From: Nemertoderma westbladi
Lineage: Eukaryota; Xenacoelomorpha; Nemertodermatida; Nemertodermatidae
Length of the DNA: 30,401 bases
Assembly (NCBI GenBank): GCA_032718475.1
Contig: JAUCBJ010002532.1
Span: forward strand, 1-30,401
Direction of reading: 5' to 3'
Part shown: positions 1 through 9,916 of the stretch, one piece after another
Layout: every line of letters begins with the position of its first letter
Numbering within the stretch: position 1 is the first letter of the stretch
Translations under genes and position numbers: made by a program
Notes under the pieces: generated by a model
What the model saw: only the letters and a program-made list of their open reading frames with translations
The model's database searches: none
What the model was told of the DNA's origin: nothing

Positions 1-267
1 ACTCAAGCTTATCATACGGGTACCAACTGCAGAGTCCCCCCCCCCCCCACACCCCCCCATGTAATTTATATTTCAGACTGTTGAGTGTTGACTGACTGAC
101 TACATTGTGTACCAATACTAAGTTTAGTTGAGTTTAATTTCATCATTTTATTGACTGAGTTATTAGCCTTCAAACATTTGCAGACAGACGGACTACCGAT
201 TCAAATTTTAAATCCACCACCTGTCCAATCATTCTAACTAAATTGGTCGCATATGAAATAAAGGTTT

Positions 268-320
268 GTTTATTGTTTAGTTAGAAAACACCGCCCCAGA
301 AACCTGCTCTTTTCCATTAA
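268..320 (-). repeat. Diverged single copy of the 70-bp satellite monomer
   Basis: On the + strand this stretch reads as the reverse complement of the monomer that forms the tandem array at 27961-28750. Shared blocks, in order, are GTTTATTGTTT, GTTAGAAAA, CCGCC and AACCTGCTC followed by TTTCC. It is a single copy about 27 kb from the array. Confidence 0.6.
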
Positions 321-2183
321 TATTTTGAATTAAATTGATTTTTGAAACCGAATAAACACTCGATTAGTTTTTGCGGTTTATAAATCGGTGTTTGTGATAA
401 ATTTTCTTCATTAACTCATAACTCGCCCACCTATACCTATAATTAATAGTTAGTATTTTCTATAAAGACTTTTCCCCTCACGTACCGTACAACGGCAGTC
501 TGAGGCGAGCCACGAAGTAAGGTTAGCCTTACTTCATAAAGATATTGTCGTTTGAACATAATATAATAACTCAGTCACTCCTCGATAAAATTAAACCGAA
601 CTTGGTGCACATATAGTGTAGTCTGTCATTGGCGAAATTTTAGGGCTGTAATTTGCCAGGCACTATTCATTTATTAGAGAGTTCGATTTTGGTGGAATAA
701 AATTAAACAGGAAGTTGTACCGAATCATCCCCCGTGGGGAAATGTAAAGTAACAAAAACTATAGTATATCTTGTGTTTATAATAATTAAGGCGATAAAGG
801 TAATGGATCTGTATGGGTCTATTATCGAGTTCCACCACCGTTTATATTACGTAGGTTTTATTGTTTACGGCAGATAAAACCAGATAGGCGCAATCATTTA
901 CGGATTATTTAAACCGAATTATTAATTTTACGTCTCTGAGTTTTACTTTATACAAATTATTTTCTTGTCCGACTGTGAAATTAAATTTTCGTTGGTATTA
1001 AAGCTATTTACATAAATGTGTGAAAAGTAGCGCATTTCAATGTTATGACCCGAGTTTAATTATACCATATTATAATATGAGGGAGGTTTATATAAATAAA
1101 CAGGGGTCATAAACTGTAAATAGTGCAATTTTCAAACAACAGTGAGGTTGGAGACTCGGAAATTTTACTATGTATTTCCAGTATATCCAGTATGTCACTG
1201 CATCATTAATAGGTTGTTCTAGAAAATTTTAGAGCGTAATTACAAATAATTCTCCACAAATAAATAAAATTAGATTCGTAATTGTTTATAATTAGCACTT
1301 TAAAGCGGAACTACCTACTAATTTACGGTCCTCGTTTGGTTATTTCCCTCACGTACGGTAATGTATCGGTAATTATTTGATATATTTAATAATTTAATGG
1401 GATTTCAAGTTACCGAGCCTTTTGTTTGGCTTGTGTTATGTAAATTTAGGCAGAATTTCCATGTATAAACATATGATCCTCAAAATACAATTTATAGACT
1501 TTTAGGGCATTAACAAGGTAATATTGAATCTTGCTATCTGGGGTTTTTTCACATGCTCTTTCACAAGAAACCAACGAAAACTCGATAAAAATTTCCCAGA
1601 CGCCAGCCTATTAATTGCAGTTACTGTAACAAATATACGGTAAAAAACTAGAAATATTGATTACTTTGCAGCTTTACGAGTATATCACTTGATGCTAATA
1701 AATTGACAATAATAACTATTGTTCGGTAATTAAATTAATTTGCTTAATTTACAGCGAGCGAGGTCAATAAGATAATCGAGGCGAGAAGGTCAATTAAGAG
1801 TTTTATTTCCCGGACAATATCCACTGACATTTGTAATTTTTCTACTTTGTTACGGCACACCTGCCTGCAGTAGAGAATCGAAATCGAGATTTGTAATGTA
1901 TAAGATCCCTGAGTGATAAACAACTGCCACTCATTAAGGGAGCTCAATTATTATCTTCTAACGATATCATTGTGCTTACATCTCTATACTTGACTATCTG
2001 TAACTAACTTTGTGAACTTTGAAATAAATGATTAATTTGTATAATATCAGTGACTCCTATGCATTTATATATAACACTCAAGTCCAAAATCCTGCTTATA
2101 CCGTTACACTATTAATTTATTGTTGACAATACAGTTTATTAATATATAATAATAGTATTTCATTATTAGTGGTCGCAATAAGA

Positions 2184-2277
2184 GCTGTAAGTTGCTCCTT
2201 TCCCGATATTAAGAATTTAACATACAGGCGAGGCGAGGCGAGATATTAATTCACCGAGATGGGATTTGCGTTTGCCT
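2184..2277. repeat. Dispersed repeat, partner of 24732-24813
   Basis: This stretch aligns along its length with 24732-24813. Shared blocks are ATTAAGAATTTAACAT, GATATTAATTC and TTTGCGT. The main difference is an expansion of GGCGA units here (around 2228-2242). The first 20 bases (CTGTAA..TGCTCCTTTCCC) also match the end of the 70-bp satellite monomer, so these repeats are related. Family unknown. Confidence 0.6.
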
Positions 2278-3634
2278 CCGGAATGATTATCACACGTCAT
2301 TATACAATAAAAAAAACTTTTCGGCTGTTGATTATTTTTACACATTAAACTGCTCGTTTTCTATACATGAAGGCATTCGTAATTTTTTTAATCGTTAATT
2401 TTAATTATATTGCTTTCTTTTATCTAACCTGAGAATGTGTTATGTTGTTGTTAATTAAACACTTATTACGTACGCTAACAATTATTATTTGGCGGTGTCT
2501 CTCTCTCTCCCAATTAGTTACAGTATTTCTCGTTCACCGTGTATTTCATATTCCGGTAAATGAGTTTTATTATGCTTTTATCATAAATACAAATATTGCA
2601 AGTACTTTGCCCGCTGTGTTTGTGGATATTCAATAAATTGATATAAATCTGGCAACTGGCTTAATGCTTCAAATTTGAAATATGTTTTGGATTTTTGTTT
2701 ACATAACTTACCGTAACAAGCCAAGCCTGCCTTTGCGGTATACCTTCACACTTGTAATTCCGTTTTGTTATTTTAATTTTCGTCGTCAACTTAGCGTTGT
2801 TATTATAATTTACCTTAGATACAACAACCACACATACAAAAATTATTCCGGCTTGTAGCAAGCTGGCAGGAACCGTTTTGCTAGTAGGGCCTTCGATGAT
2901 TGCCGGTACTACTGTACACGTCCCTGGCCCCTTCGCGCAGCACGAGACTCGACAAAAGCACCACAGAATAGAACTTTGTAGTCATGTGCGTTATTGATAT
3001 TTAGCCTTCTAGTATCAGACTGGAAAATTGTAGATTGTTAAAGTTTCATTTCAAAGTCGCAGTCACAGGTTTAGATCTAGCACATATTTGCCAAGTTTCA
3101 CCTCGAAGGGTTTATAAACAACGGAATGGGGGGAGGTTTTTACTTTCACATATCCCCATAGCATTATAGTCTTACAATTATAGTTTACAGTTAGTTACCC
3201 ATTAATCCATTAAATAAATAACATCGCAAATCTTTGAAATGGTTGACCACATCTGGTTCTCCAGCCAAATGTAGGATGTTTGAGTTTATAACTTTATAAT
3301 TTTGTCTCAGGCTGTCCCAGAGTGCACTTAATGGCTTTATAAGGAAATGGTTTAGTAGACTTACTAACGCTGCCGGTTCTTTTTATTTGAATTTTTAATG
3401 CAGGCAACAGCCAATAGGAACAGGGGTGGTGGTTATTTATTACTTATCTTATTTGCCTCATTATTTCCTCCATGTTGTTTTTTTTTTTTATAATGTTTAT
3501 TTATGTTATTTAACGTCATGTTGTGACTTTTAATTTACTTTTAATTATTAATTCTCATTTTTGATTATCTTTCTAAACTTTTGACGGACTCCATACGTAC
3601 GAAGTTTGAATTAAAAAACGTGCAAAATAATTAT

Positions 3635-3715
3635 TGCCGCGGGTAGGATTCGAACCAAAGCGGGAAGATCTCATTGGATTTCTAATCCAACGCCTAACAC
3701 CTCGGCCAATACAGC
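3635..3715 (-). tRNA. tRNA-Ser(AGA)-like sequence, probably a pseudogene or SINE head
   Basis: On the minus strand a type II tRNA layout is visible. The acceptor-like start is GCTGTAT, then a D-arm containing GGCCGAGG, and a perfect 5-bp anticodon stem (TTGGA/TCCAA) around the loop TTAGAAA, which gives anticodon AGA. A 14-nt variable arm and the T-loop TTCGAAT follow. The T stem is poorly paired, the acceptor stem pairs only partly (two mismatches plus wobbles), and the D-loop is one base short of the usual GGCCGAGTGGTTA form. The reading is therefore a decayed tRNA-Ser copy or tRNA-derived SINE rather than a working gene. Confidence 0.45.
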
Positions 3716-4811
3716 TCGAGGTAAAACGTGCATACTGTCATTTTATGGAGGCTGATCTGTTATGTAATTTCGTACTTACCGGTGCACAGTACCTGTACCG
3801 TATCGGTATTTCTTCTGAGTCTCTAGCTGTCTAGCGGCTCCCCATAATTAATTGTCTTAACTTTTTAATTTCGTAAAAGGCAGACTTTATGATTCTTTAC
3901 AAACAACCAAAATTTCAGCTCTGAAAAATGAGGCGTTCCCGAGAAATTTAACATTATTTTTCTTAAAACACATAATAATACATCGTAGCTAACTTTAGAC
4001 AACATGAATATTCACCAAACTGTACAAAGTTTCTAAACTTTCCCTCTACTACCTACTACTTACCTACTAAGATTGGTTCAATTCGAGCCAGCGATGTCGA
4101 GAAATTCGCATTCAAACATTTACCAGACAGACAGACAGTTAGACAGACGGACATGCATAATTTGCCCTATATGAACCGTATGCCAAGGCTCACAGACTAC
4201 GTGTCTCGCCCCACAACCCTCCCTCTCCCCCCTCCCTATCTGTGTATAATAGGATAGCGATAATGTCGTTTTCCACATATCACAATCCCACATAAACGTA
4301 GTCGTATCGTGAGACAATTCTTTTTATTTAGAGGTATTGTATTAGAATGCTTCTACCTGTCTACAGTTCTACGTGACTAAACTAAAATTGAATCATAATA
4401 ATTCGTAATCGTAATCATAACTTTATTTATATGAAAGTCCCCAGATCTGATTAACCTACAGGATACACTTAGACACAGGAGTATCTTCATAATTCTGTAA
4501 TTAATTACGGTATAGTAATTAATTATACCGGTGTGTGTGTATAAATAAGCTTACCAATAGCTTTACTAACATAATAGCCTATCTCTATCACAAATCAGCA
4601 GATCAGTTGTCATCGGACACAGTTATGTATGTGTGACTCTAACTGGTCTAGGCCTAACAACTTATGACTTAAGCTTAAACTGACTTAATCCTATTGCAGT
4701 ATTGGTACTTTGACTTACCGGTATTCAGGTATTGATAATACTTCAGGTACCGGTACTTAATACTGTAATAAAGTCATTGTTTAATTTCCTTTACTGCTTT
4801 GGACTGCGGGT

Positions 4812-6752
4812 ATGTCTGTTATGATACGATTTCTGTCCCGAACCTTTTCCCGCCGAGGCCCTCGGAACAGAAATAAACATGACGTTGATGATGGGCCGCT
4901 TACTGGCCCAAATAAAGTGGTTGAAACAAAGGAGAACCGTCCCAGAGTGTCTGGCAGAAAAGGAGCGAAAGCTAAGAAAAGCACAGACAACAATAAAGTG
5001 ACTGAATCCCATAAGGATTCTAAGAACATCAACATTATGATAGTGACACTGGATGGGGAAGTTCTTAACAAATTCTTCCCCAAAGCCGCTATAGGTTCGG
5101 TTGTATTCGATTGCGTAACAAACGAATTGGACCTTCTAGAATGTGATTATTTCGGTTTGCAGTTTATGGACGCTTTGGGAGTCCCTCATTGGCTGGATAA
5201 AACGAAACCGGTAAAGAAACAGGTTAAAATCGGGCCGCCGTACACGCTGCACTTCCGGGTGAAGTTCTACGCCGCGGACCCCACCTCGCTACAGGAAGAG
5301 TTGACCCGTTACCAGGTCTACCGACAGGTCAGACACGATGTATTGACGGGGAAACTCAAGTGCAGCGACGAGGAGGTCGTGTTGTTGACCTCGTTGGCCG
5401 TCCAATCCGAGTTGGGAGATTACGAGGAGAACGAACCGTCGCACACTGCCGGATTGGTGTCGGAGTTCCGGTTCGTTCCGGGGCAGACGGAGGCCCACGA
5501 GGTGGCCGTGTTCGAGGCGTGGGCCACCCACAAGGGGATGACCCCGGCCATAGCCGAATCCGAATACCTCGAGAAGGCCAAGTGGCTCCCAGAGTACGGC
5601 GTGGACATGCACGATGTGCGGGGTAAGGATGGGGAGCAGTACCATCTGGGGTTGACCCCCACAGGGGTTCTTGTCTACCAAGGGGACAACAAGATCGGAC
5701 TCTTCTTCTGGCCAAAAGTCGATAAGTTGATGTTCGATAAGAAGTTGATGACCATCGAGGTCGCCGAGGACGATAACGAAGTTGGGGACCGGAAGGTTAA
5801 TCATCGGTTCGTCTTCCAGCTGTCCTCCGAGAAGGCCTGTAAACATCTGTGGAAGTGCGCCGTCGAGTTCCACCAGTTCTACCGACTCGGAACAGCTGCG
5901 CCGCCGGAGAAGAGGCCTACCTACTCGGCGTCTAACTTCTTCCGGTTGTCGTCCCGGTTCCGGTACGTGGGTCGGACGGAGGCCCAGACGGTAACCCAGA
6001 CGCGCCCGAGGCAGCAGGTTAGCTTCGATAGGAAGTCCTCTAGTCGCAGTCTCGGGCGGGTCTCACTGCAGACGAGGAACAAGTACAAGTCCACGAGACC
6101 CGTCATTCCCGACTTTAAGGCGGGATCCACTGCGACCCTCCCGGCCACTCTTCCCTCCACCATCCCCTCCAATCCCCCTACCAATCCCACGACCTCCCGG
6201 CATCCCATGGAGACATCCTTCGAGTCCGCCACCCCGATAACTACCGCTCTGCTGCCCGCCACATCCACCCCACTCAGTGGCAACTACAACGACACGTCCC
6301 ATCGCTTAACAGCCCCCGATTCCACCCCCGTTAAACCCTCCGCTCCCCCGGATAACGTGAAACTAAACGCCGTTTCGAATGATAATAACGTTGGTGTTAA
6401 TGATGTGAAGGGCTCCGTGGATAAACCGACGGAGAATCCATCGAAGAACGCTCCTCGGATCCCTGCCTCCACGACCGTCCATACGGCGCCCTCCGACCGC
6501 TCCAAGTCCCTCCCCGTCGCCTCCGTACACCACCCCGCCACCTCCCCCCTCAGTAGTCTAGCCGTCTCCAAGAAGAAGAAACCCGGTCGGTTCGGAAGTC
6601 TGCGCGGCCGCTGGTTCTCCACATCGGGGGAAACTAAACCGCGACCGATTATACCCGCGGTTGTCGCTCCCCCCGCAGCCGTTGTGCCGGTACAGTCCGG
6701 CAGTGAGCACAACAACAACTCCGGCGGCGGTCTGCTAACTACTGACCTATGA
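4812..6752 (+). CDS. EPB41L5: FERM and FA domain protein, EPB41L5/EPB41L4B (Yurt) family
   Basis: This is a 646-residue cortical scaffold protein of the Yurt/EPB41L5 group, which in other animals binds the Crumbs tail, limits apical membrane and regulates epithelial polarity. The N-terminus (MIRFLSRTFSRRG) matches the basic start typical of the family, so either Met1 or Met4 is the start. The FERM domain spans about residues 73-358. Lobe F1 holds DYFGLQFMD and VPHWLDKTK, then KKQVKIGPPY. F2 begins near KFYAADPTSLQEELTRY, and the SEFRFVPGQTE motif is at about 217-227. F3 holds LGLTPTGVLVYQG, KIGLFFWPK and KACKHLWKCAVE. An FA region follows (about 367-415: FFRLSSRFRYVGRTE, VSFDRKSSSRS). The rest is a Ser/Thr/Pro-rich tail ending TTDL, a class I PDZ-ligand form. 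No intron interrupts the frame, although vertebrate orthologues have many. Family assignment is firm; orthology to EPB41L5 versus EPB41L4B is not settled. Confidence 0.92.
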   Translation: MSVMIRFLSRTFSRRGPRNRNKHDVDDGPLTGPNKVVETKENRPRVSGRKGAKAKKSTDNNKVTESHKDSKNINIMIVTLDGEVLNKFFPKAAIGSVVFDCVTNELDLLECDYFGLQFMDALGVPHWLDKTKPVKKQVKIGPPYTLHFRVKFYAADPTSLQEELTRYQVYRQVRHDVLTGKLKCSDEEVVLLTSLAVQSELGDYEENEPSHTAGLVSEFRFVPGQTEAHEVAVFEAWATHKGMTPAIAESEYLEKAKWLPEYGVDMHDVRGKDGEQYHLGLTPTGVLVYQGDNKIGLFFWPKVDKLMFDKKLMTIEVAEDDNEVGDRKVNHRFVFQLSSEKACKHLWKCAVEFHQFYRLGTAAPPEKRPTYSASNFFRLSSRFRYVGRTEAQTVTQTRPRQQVSFDRKSSSRSLGRVSLQTRNKYKSTRPVIPDFKAGSTATLPATLPSTIPSNPPTNPTTSRHPMETSFESATPITTALLPATSTPLSGNYNDTSHRLTAPDSTPVKPSAPPDNVKLNAVSNDNNVGVNDVKGSVDKPTENPSKNAPRIPASTTVHTAPSDRSKSLPVASVHHPATSPLSSLAVSKKKKPGRFGSLRGRWFSTSGETKPRPIIPAVVAPPAAVVPVQSGSEHNNNSGGGLLTTDL

Positions 6753-7345
6753 GTCGGCAGTCGTTCCAATCTGCTCCTACTGAAATATAAGCTGATTTAT
6801 TCTCTTCTTTCTTTATTTTCCATCAATGTCAATGTGCTTACTGAGTGAGTGAGTTCGTTGAGTTTATACAATCAATATTAATATTGCATTACTACAATAA
6901 TAGATTCTCTGAGTTAGTTTCCATTTCCATTTCTAGCTAAATAATGAATAGTACTCCATACGATATGGGGTGAGGTGTTATAGGTAAGCAAAGCAAAGTG
7001 CTCTATTTTCCAAGATATTTTATTTGGTATAGTTTAGAAATATAGTTTAAATTGATAAAGTTAAAAGTTTTCCAGTATCAGTGATTGTAATTCTTTAACT
7101 ATTTGACTTTATTTGTAAGCATTATATTTGATTACTTATTGATAAGAAGATACTTTACGGTAATTTCACTTCAATCTGCCATATTTAATCAGAGGTTTTA
7201 TAAATTGTGAATAATTTTTATTTGTCAAATATTTATAAATGATTATTATAGGTAGCGTTTCCTTTTTTGCTGATTTTATTTTAATGTTTTGGTTGCAGCT
7301 TTATTCACCATTACGTATTCAGTACATTTTTGTACTGGTACTCGT
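6753..7345. other. AT-rich spacer, possible 3' UTR of the Yurt-like gene
   Basis: No gene is visible. There is no canonical AATAAA between the stop codon and the minisatellite; only a weak AATATA-like hexamer occurs, about 30 bp after the stop. The next AATAAA on this strand is near 10622, beyond the satellite array. Where the transcript ends is therefore unclear. Confidence 0.5.
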
Positions 7346-8262
7346 GCCTGATCTGTGTCAAGTACTCATCCAACACGCAGACACGTGTCGGATCTGTGTC
7401 AGTACTCATCTAATACGTGCCGGATCTGTGTCAGTACTCATCCAACACGTGTCGGATCTGTGTCAGTACTCATCTAATACGTGCCGGATCTGTGTCAGTA
7501 CTCATCCAACACGTGTCGGATCTGTGTCAGTACTCATCCAACACGTGTCGAATCTGTGTCAGTACTCATCCAATACGTACCGGATCTGTGTCAGTACTCA
7601 TCCAATACGTACCGGATCTGTGTCAGTACTCATCCAATACGTGCCGGATCTGTGTCAGTACTCATCTAATACGTGCCGGATCTGTGTCAGTATTCATCCA
7701 ATACGACAATACATGTCGGATCTTTGTCAGTAATCATCCAACACGTGTCGGATCTGTGTCAGTACTCATCCAATACGACAATACATGTCGGATCTTTGTC
7801 AGTAATCATCCAACACGTGTCGGATCTGTGTCAGTCAGTACTCATCCAACACGTGTCGGATCTGTGTCAGTACTCATCTAATACGTGCCGGATCTGTGTC
7901 AGTACTCATCCAACACGTGTCGGATCTGTGTCAGTACTCATCCAACACGTGTCGAATCTGTGTCAGTACTCATCCAACACGTGTCGGATCTGTGTCAGTA
8001 CTCATCCAATAAGTACCGGATCTGTGTCAGTACTCATCCAACACGTGTCGGATCTGTGTCAGTACTCATCCAACACGTGTCGGATCTGTGTCAGTACTCA
8101 TCCAATACGTACCGGATCTGTGTCAGTACTCATCCAACACGTGTCGGATCTGTGTCAGTACTCATCCAATACGTACCGGATCTGTGTCAGTACTCATCCA
8201 ACACGTGTCGGATCTGTGTCAGTACTCATCCAACACGTGTCGGATCTGTGTCAGTACTCATC

Positions 8263-8520
8263 CAACACTGTCTTATCTGTGTCAGTACTCATCCAATACG
8301 TGTCGGATCTGTGTCAGTACTCATCCAACACTGTCTTATCTGTGTCAGTACTCATCCAATACGTGTCGGATCTGTGTCAGTACTCATCCAATACGTGCCG
8401 GATCTGTGTCAGTACTCATCCAATACGTACCGGATCTGTGTCAGTACTCATCCAATACGTGTCGGATCTGTGTCAGTACTCATCCAACACGTGTCGGATC
8501 TGTGTCAGTACTCATCCAAT
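8263..8520. repeat. Higher-order block of the 32-bp minisatellite, copy 1
   Basis: The ordered series of monomer variants is: TCTTA form, TACGTGTC, TCTTA form, TACGTGTC, TACGTGCC, TACGTACC, TACGTGTC, CACGTGTC. The same order recurs from 8549 and from 9065, which points to segmental duplication within the array. Confidence 0.75.
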
Positions 8521-8548
8521 ACGTACCGGATCTGTGTCAGTACTCATC

Positions 8549-8790
8549 CAACACTGTCTTATCTGTGTCAGTACTCATCCAATACGTGTCGGATCTGTGT
8601 CAGTACTCATCCAACACTGTCTTATCTGTGTCAGTACTCATCCAATACGTGTCGGATATGTGTCAGTACTCATCCAATACGTGCCGGATCTGTGTCAGTA
8701 CTCATCCAATACGTACCGGATCTGTGTCAGTACTCATCCAATACGTGTCGGATCTGTGTCAGTACTCATCCAACACGTGTCGGATCTGTG
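8549..8790. repeat. Higher-order block of the 32-bp minisatellite, copy 2
   Basis: It has the same eight-unit order of monomer variants as the block from 8263, with one private change (GGATATG for GGATCTG near 8655). Confidence 0.75.
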
Positions 8791-9064
8791 TCAGTACTCA
8801 TCCAATACGTGCCGGATCTGTGTCAGTACTCATCCAATACGTACCGGATCTGTGTCAGTACTCATCCAATACGTACCGGATCTGTGTCAGTACTCATCCA
8901 ACACGTGTCGGATCTGTGTCAGTACTCATCCAACACGTGTCGGATCTGTGTCAGTACTCATCCAATACGTTTCGGATCTGTGTCAGTTTCAGTACTCATC
9001 CAATACGTACCGGATCTGTGTCAGTACTCATCCAACACGTGTCGGATCTGTGTCAGTACTCATC

Positions 9065-9310
9065 CAACACTGTCTTATCTGTGTCAGTACTCATCCAATA
9101 CGTGTCGGATCTGTGTCAGTACTCATCCAACACTGTCTTATCTGTGTCAGTACTCATCCAATACGTGTCGGATCTGTGTCAGTACTCATCCAATACGTGC
9201 CGGATCTGTGTCAGTACTCATCCAATACGTACCGGATCTGTGTCAGTACTCATCCAATACGTGTCGGATCTGTGTCAGTACTCATCCAACACGTGTCGGA
9301 TCTGTGTCAG
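9065..9310. repeat. Higher-order block of the 32-bp minisatellite, copy 3
   Basis: It has the same eight-unit order of monomer variants as the blocks from 8263 and 8549. Confidence 0.75.
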
Positions 9311-9916
9311 TACTCATCCAATACGTACCGGATCTGTGTCAGTACTCATCCAACACGTGTCGGATCTGTGTCAGTACTCATCCAATACGTACCGGATCTG
9401 TGTCAGTACTCATCCAACACGTGTCGGATCTGTGTCAGTACTCATCCAATACGTACCGGATCTGTGTCAGTACTCATCCAACACGTGTCGGATCTGTGTC
9501 AGTACTCATCCAACACGTGTCGGATCTGTGTCAGTACTCATCCAATAACAGTACTCATCCAACACGTGTCGGATCTGTGTCAGTACTCATCCAATACGTA
9601 CCGGATCTGTGTCAGTACTCATCCAATACGTACCGGATCTGTGTCAGTACTCATCCAACACGTGTCGGATCTGTGTCAGTACTCATCCAATACGTACCGG
9701 ATCTGTGTCAGTACTCATCCAATACGTGTCGGATCTGTGTCAGTACTCATCCAATACGTGTCGGATCTGTATCAGTACTCATCCAATACGTGCCGGATCT
9801 GTGTCAGTACTCATCCAATACGTGCCGGATCTGTGTCAGTACTCATCCAATACGTGCCGGATCTGTGTCAGTACTCATCCAATACGTGCCGGATCTGTGT
9901 CAGTACTCATCCAATA

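Larger units (their letters stand above)
1..4811. other. AT-rich non-coding region upstream of the Yurt-like gene
   Basis: No gene with a recognisable product is visible here. The sequence is AT-rich, and every open frame is under about 70 codons with no protein-like character. It begins with a C-rich tract (about 38-59). It contains a diverged single copy of the 70-bp satellite monomer (268-320), a short hairpin at 514-535 with 9-bp arms, a dispersed repeat at 2184-2277 and a degenerate tRNA-Ser-like sequence (3635-3715). There is also a CAGACAGA-type simple repeat around 4125-4152. No promoter motif for the downstream gene could be supported. The missing 5' exons of NUP214 were looked for here and not found. 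Confidence 0.6.
7346..9916. repeat. 32-bp minisatellite, about 80 tandem copies
   Basis: The monomer is 32 bp. Its conserved part is GGATCTGTGTCAGTACTCAT and its variable part is CCAAYACGTRYC. The common variants carry CACGTGTC (with the palindromic E-box CACGTG), TACGTGTC, TACGTGCC or TACGTACC. A 31-bp variant has ACTGTCTTATCTG instead. Units such as 7690-7735 have small insertions. Because 32 is not a multiple of 3 and the monomer has no stop codon in any forward frame, all three + frames stay open for hundreds of codons. These are not genes. A higher-order block is repeated three times (see the separate entries). Confidence 0.95.

Noticed and set aside
5289-5873. 194-codon minus-strand frame and other frames inside the Yurt-like gene
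   Set aside because: They are antisense or shifted shadows of a GC-rich coding exon whose + frame is clearly FERM.
7346-9916. CRISPR array
   Set aside because: The units are directly tandem with no unique spacers, and the DNA is from an animal.
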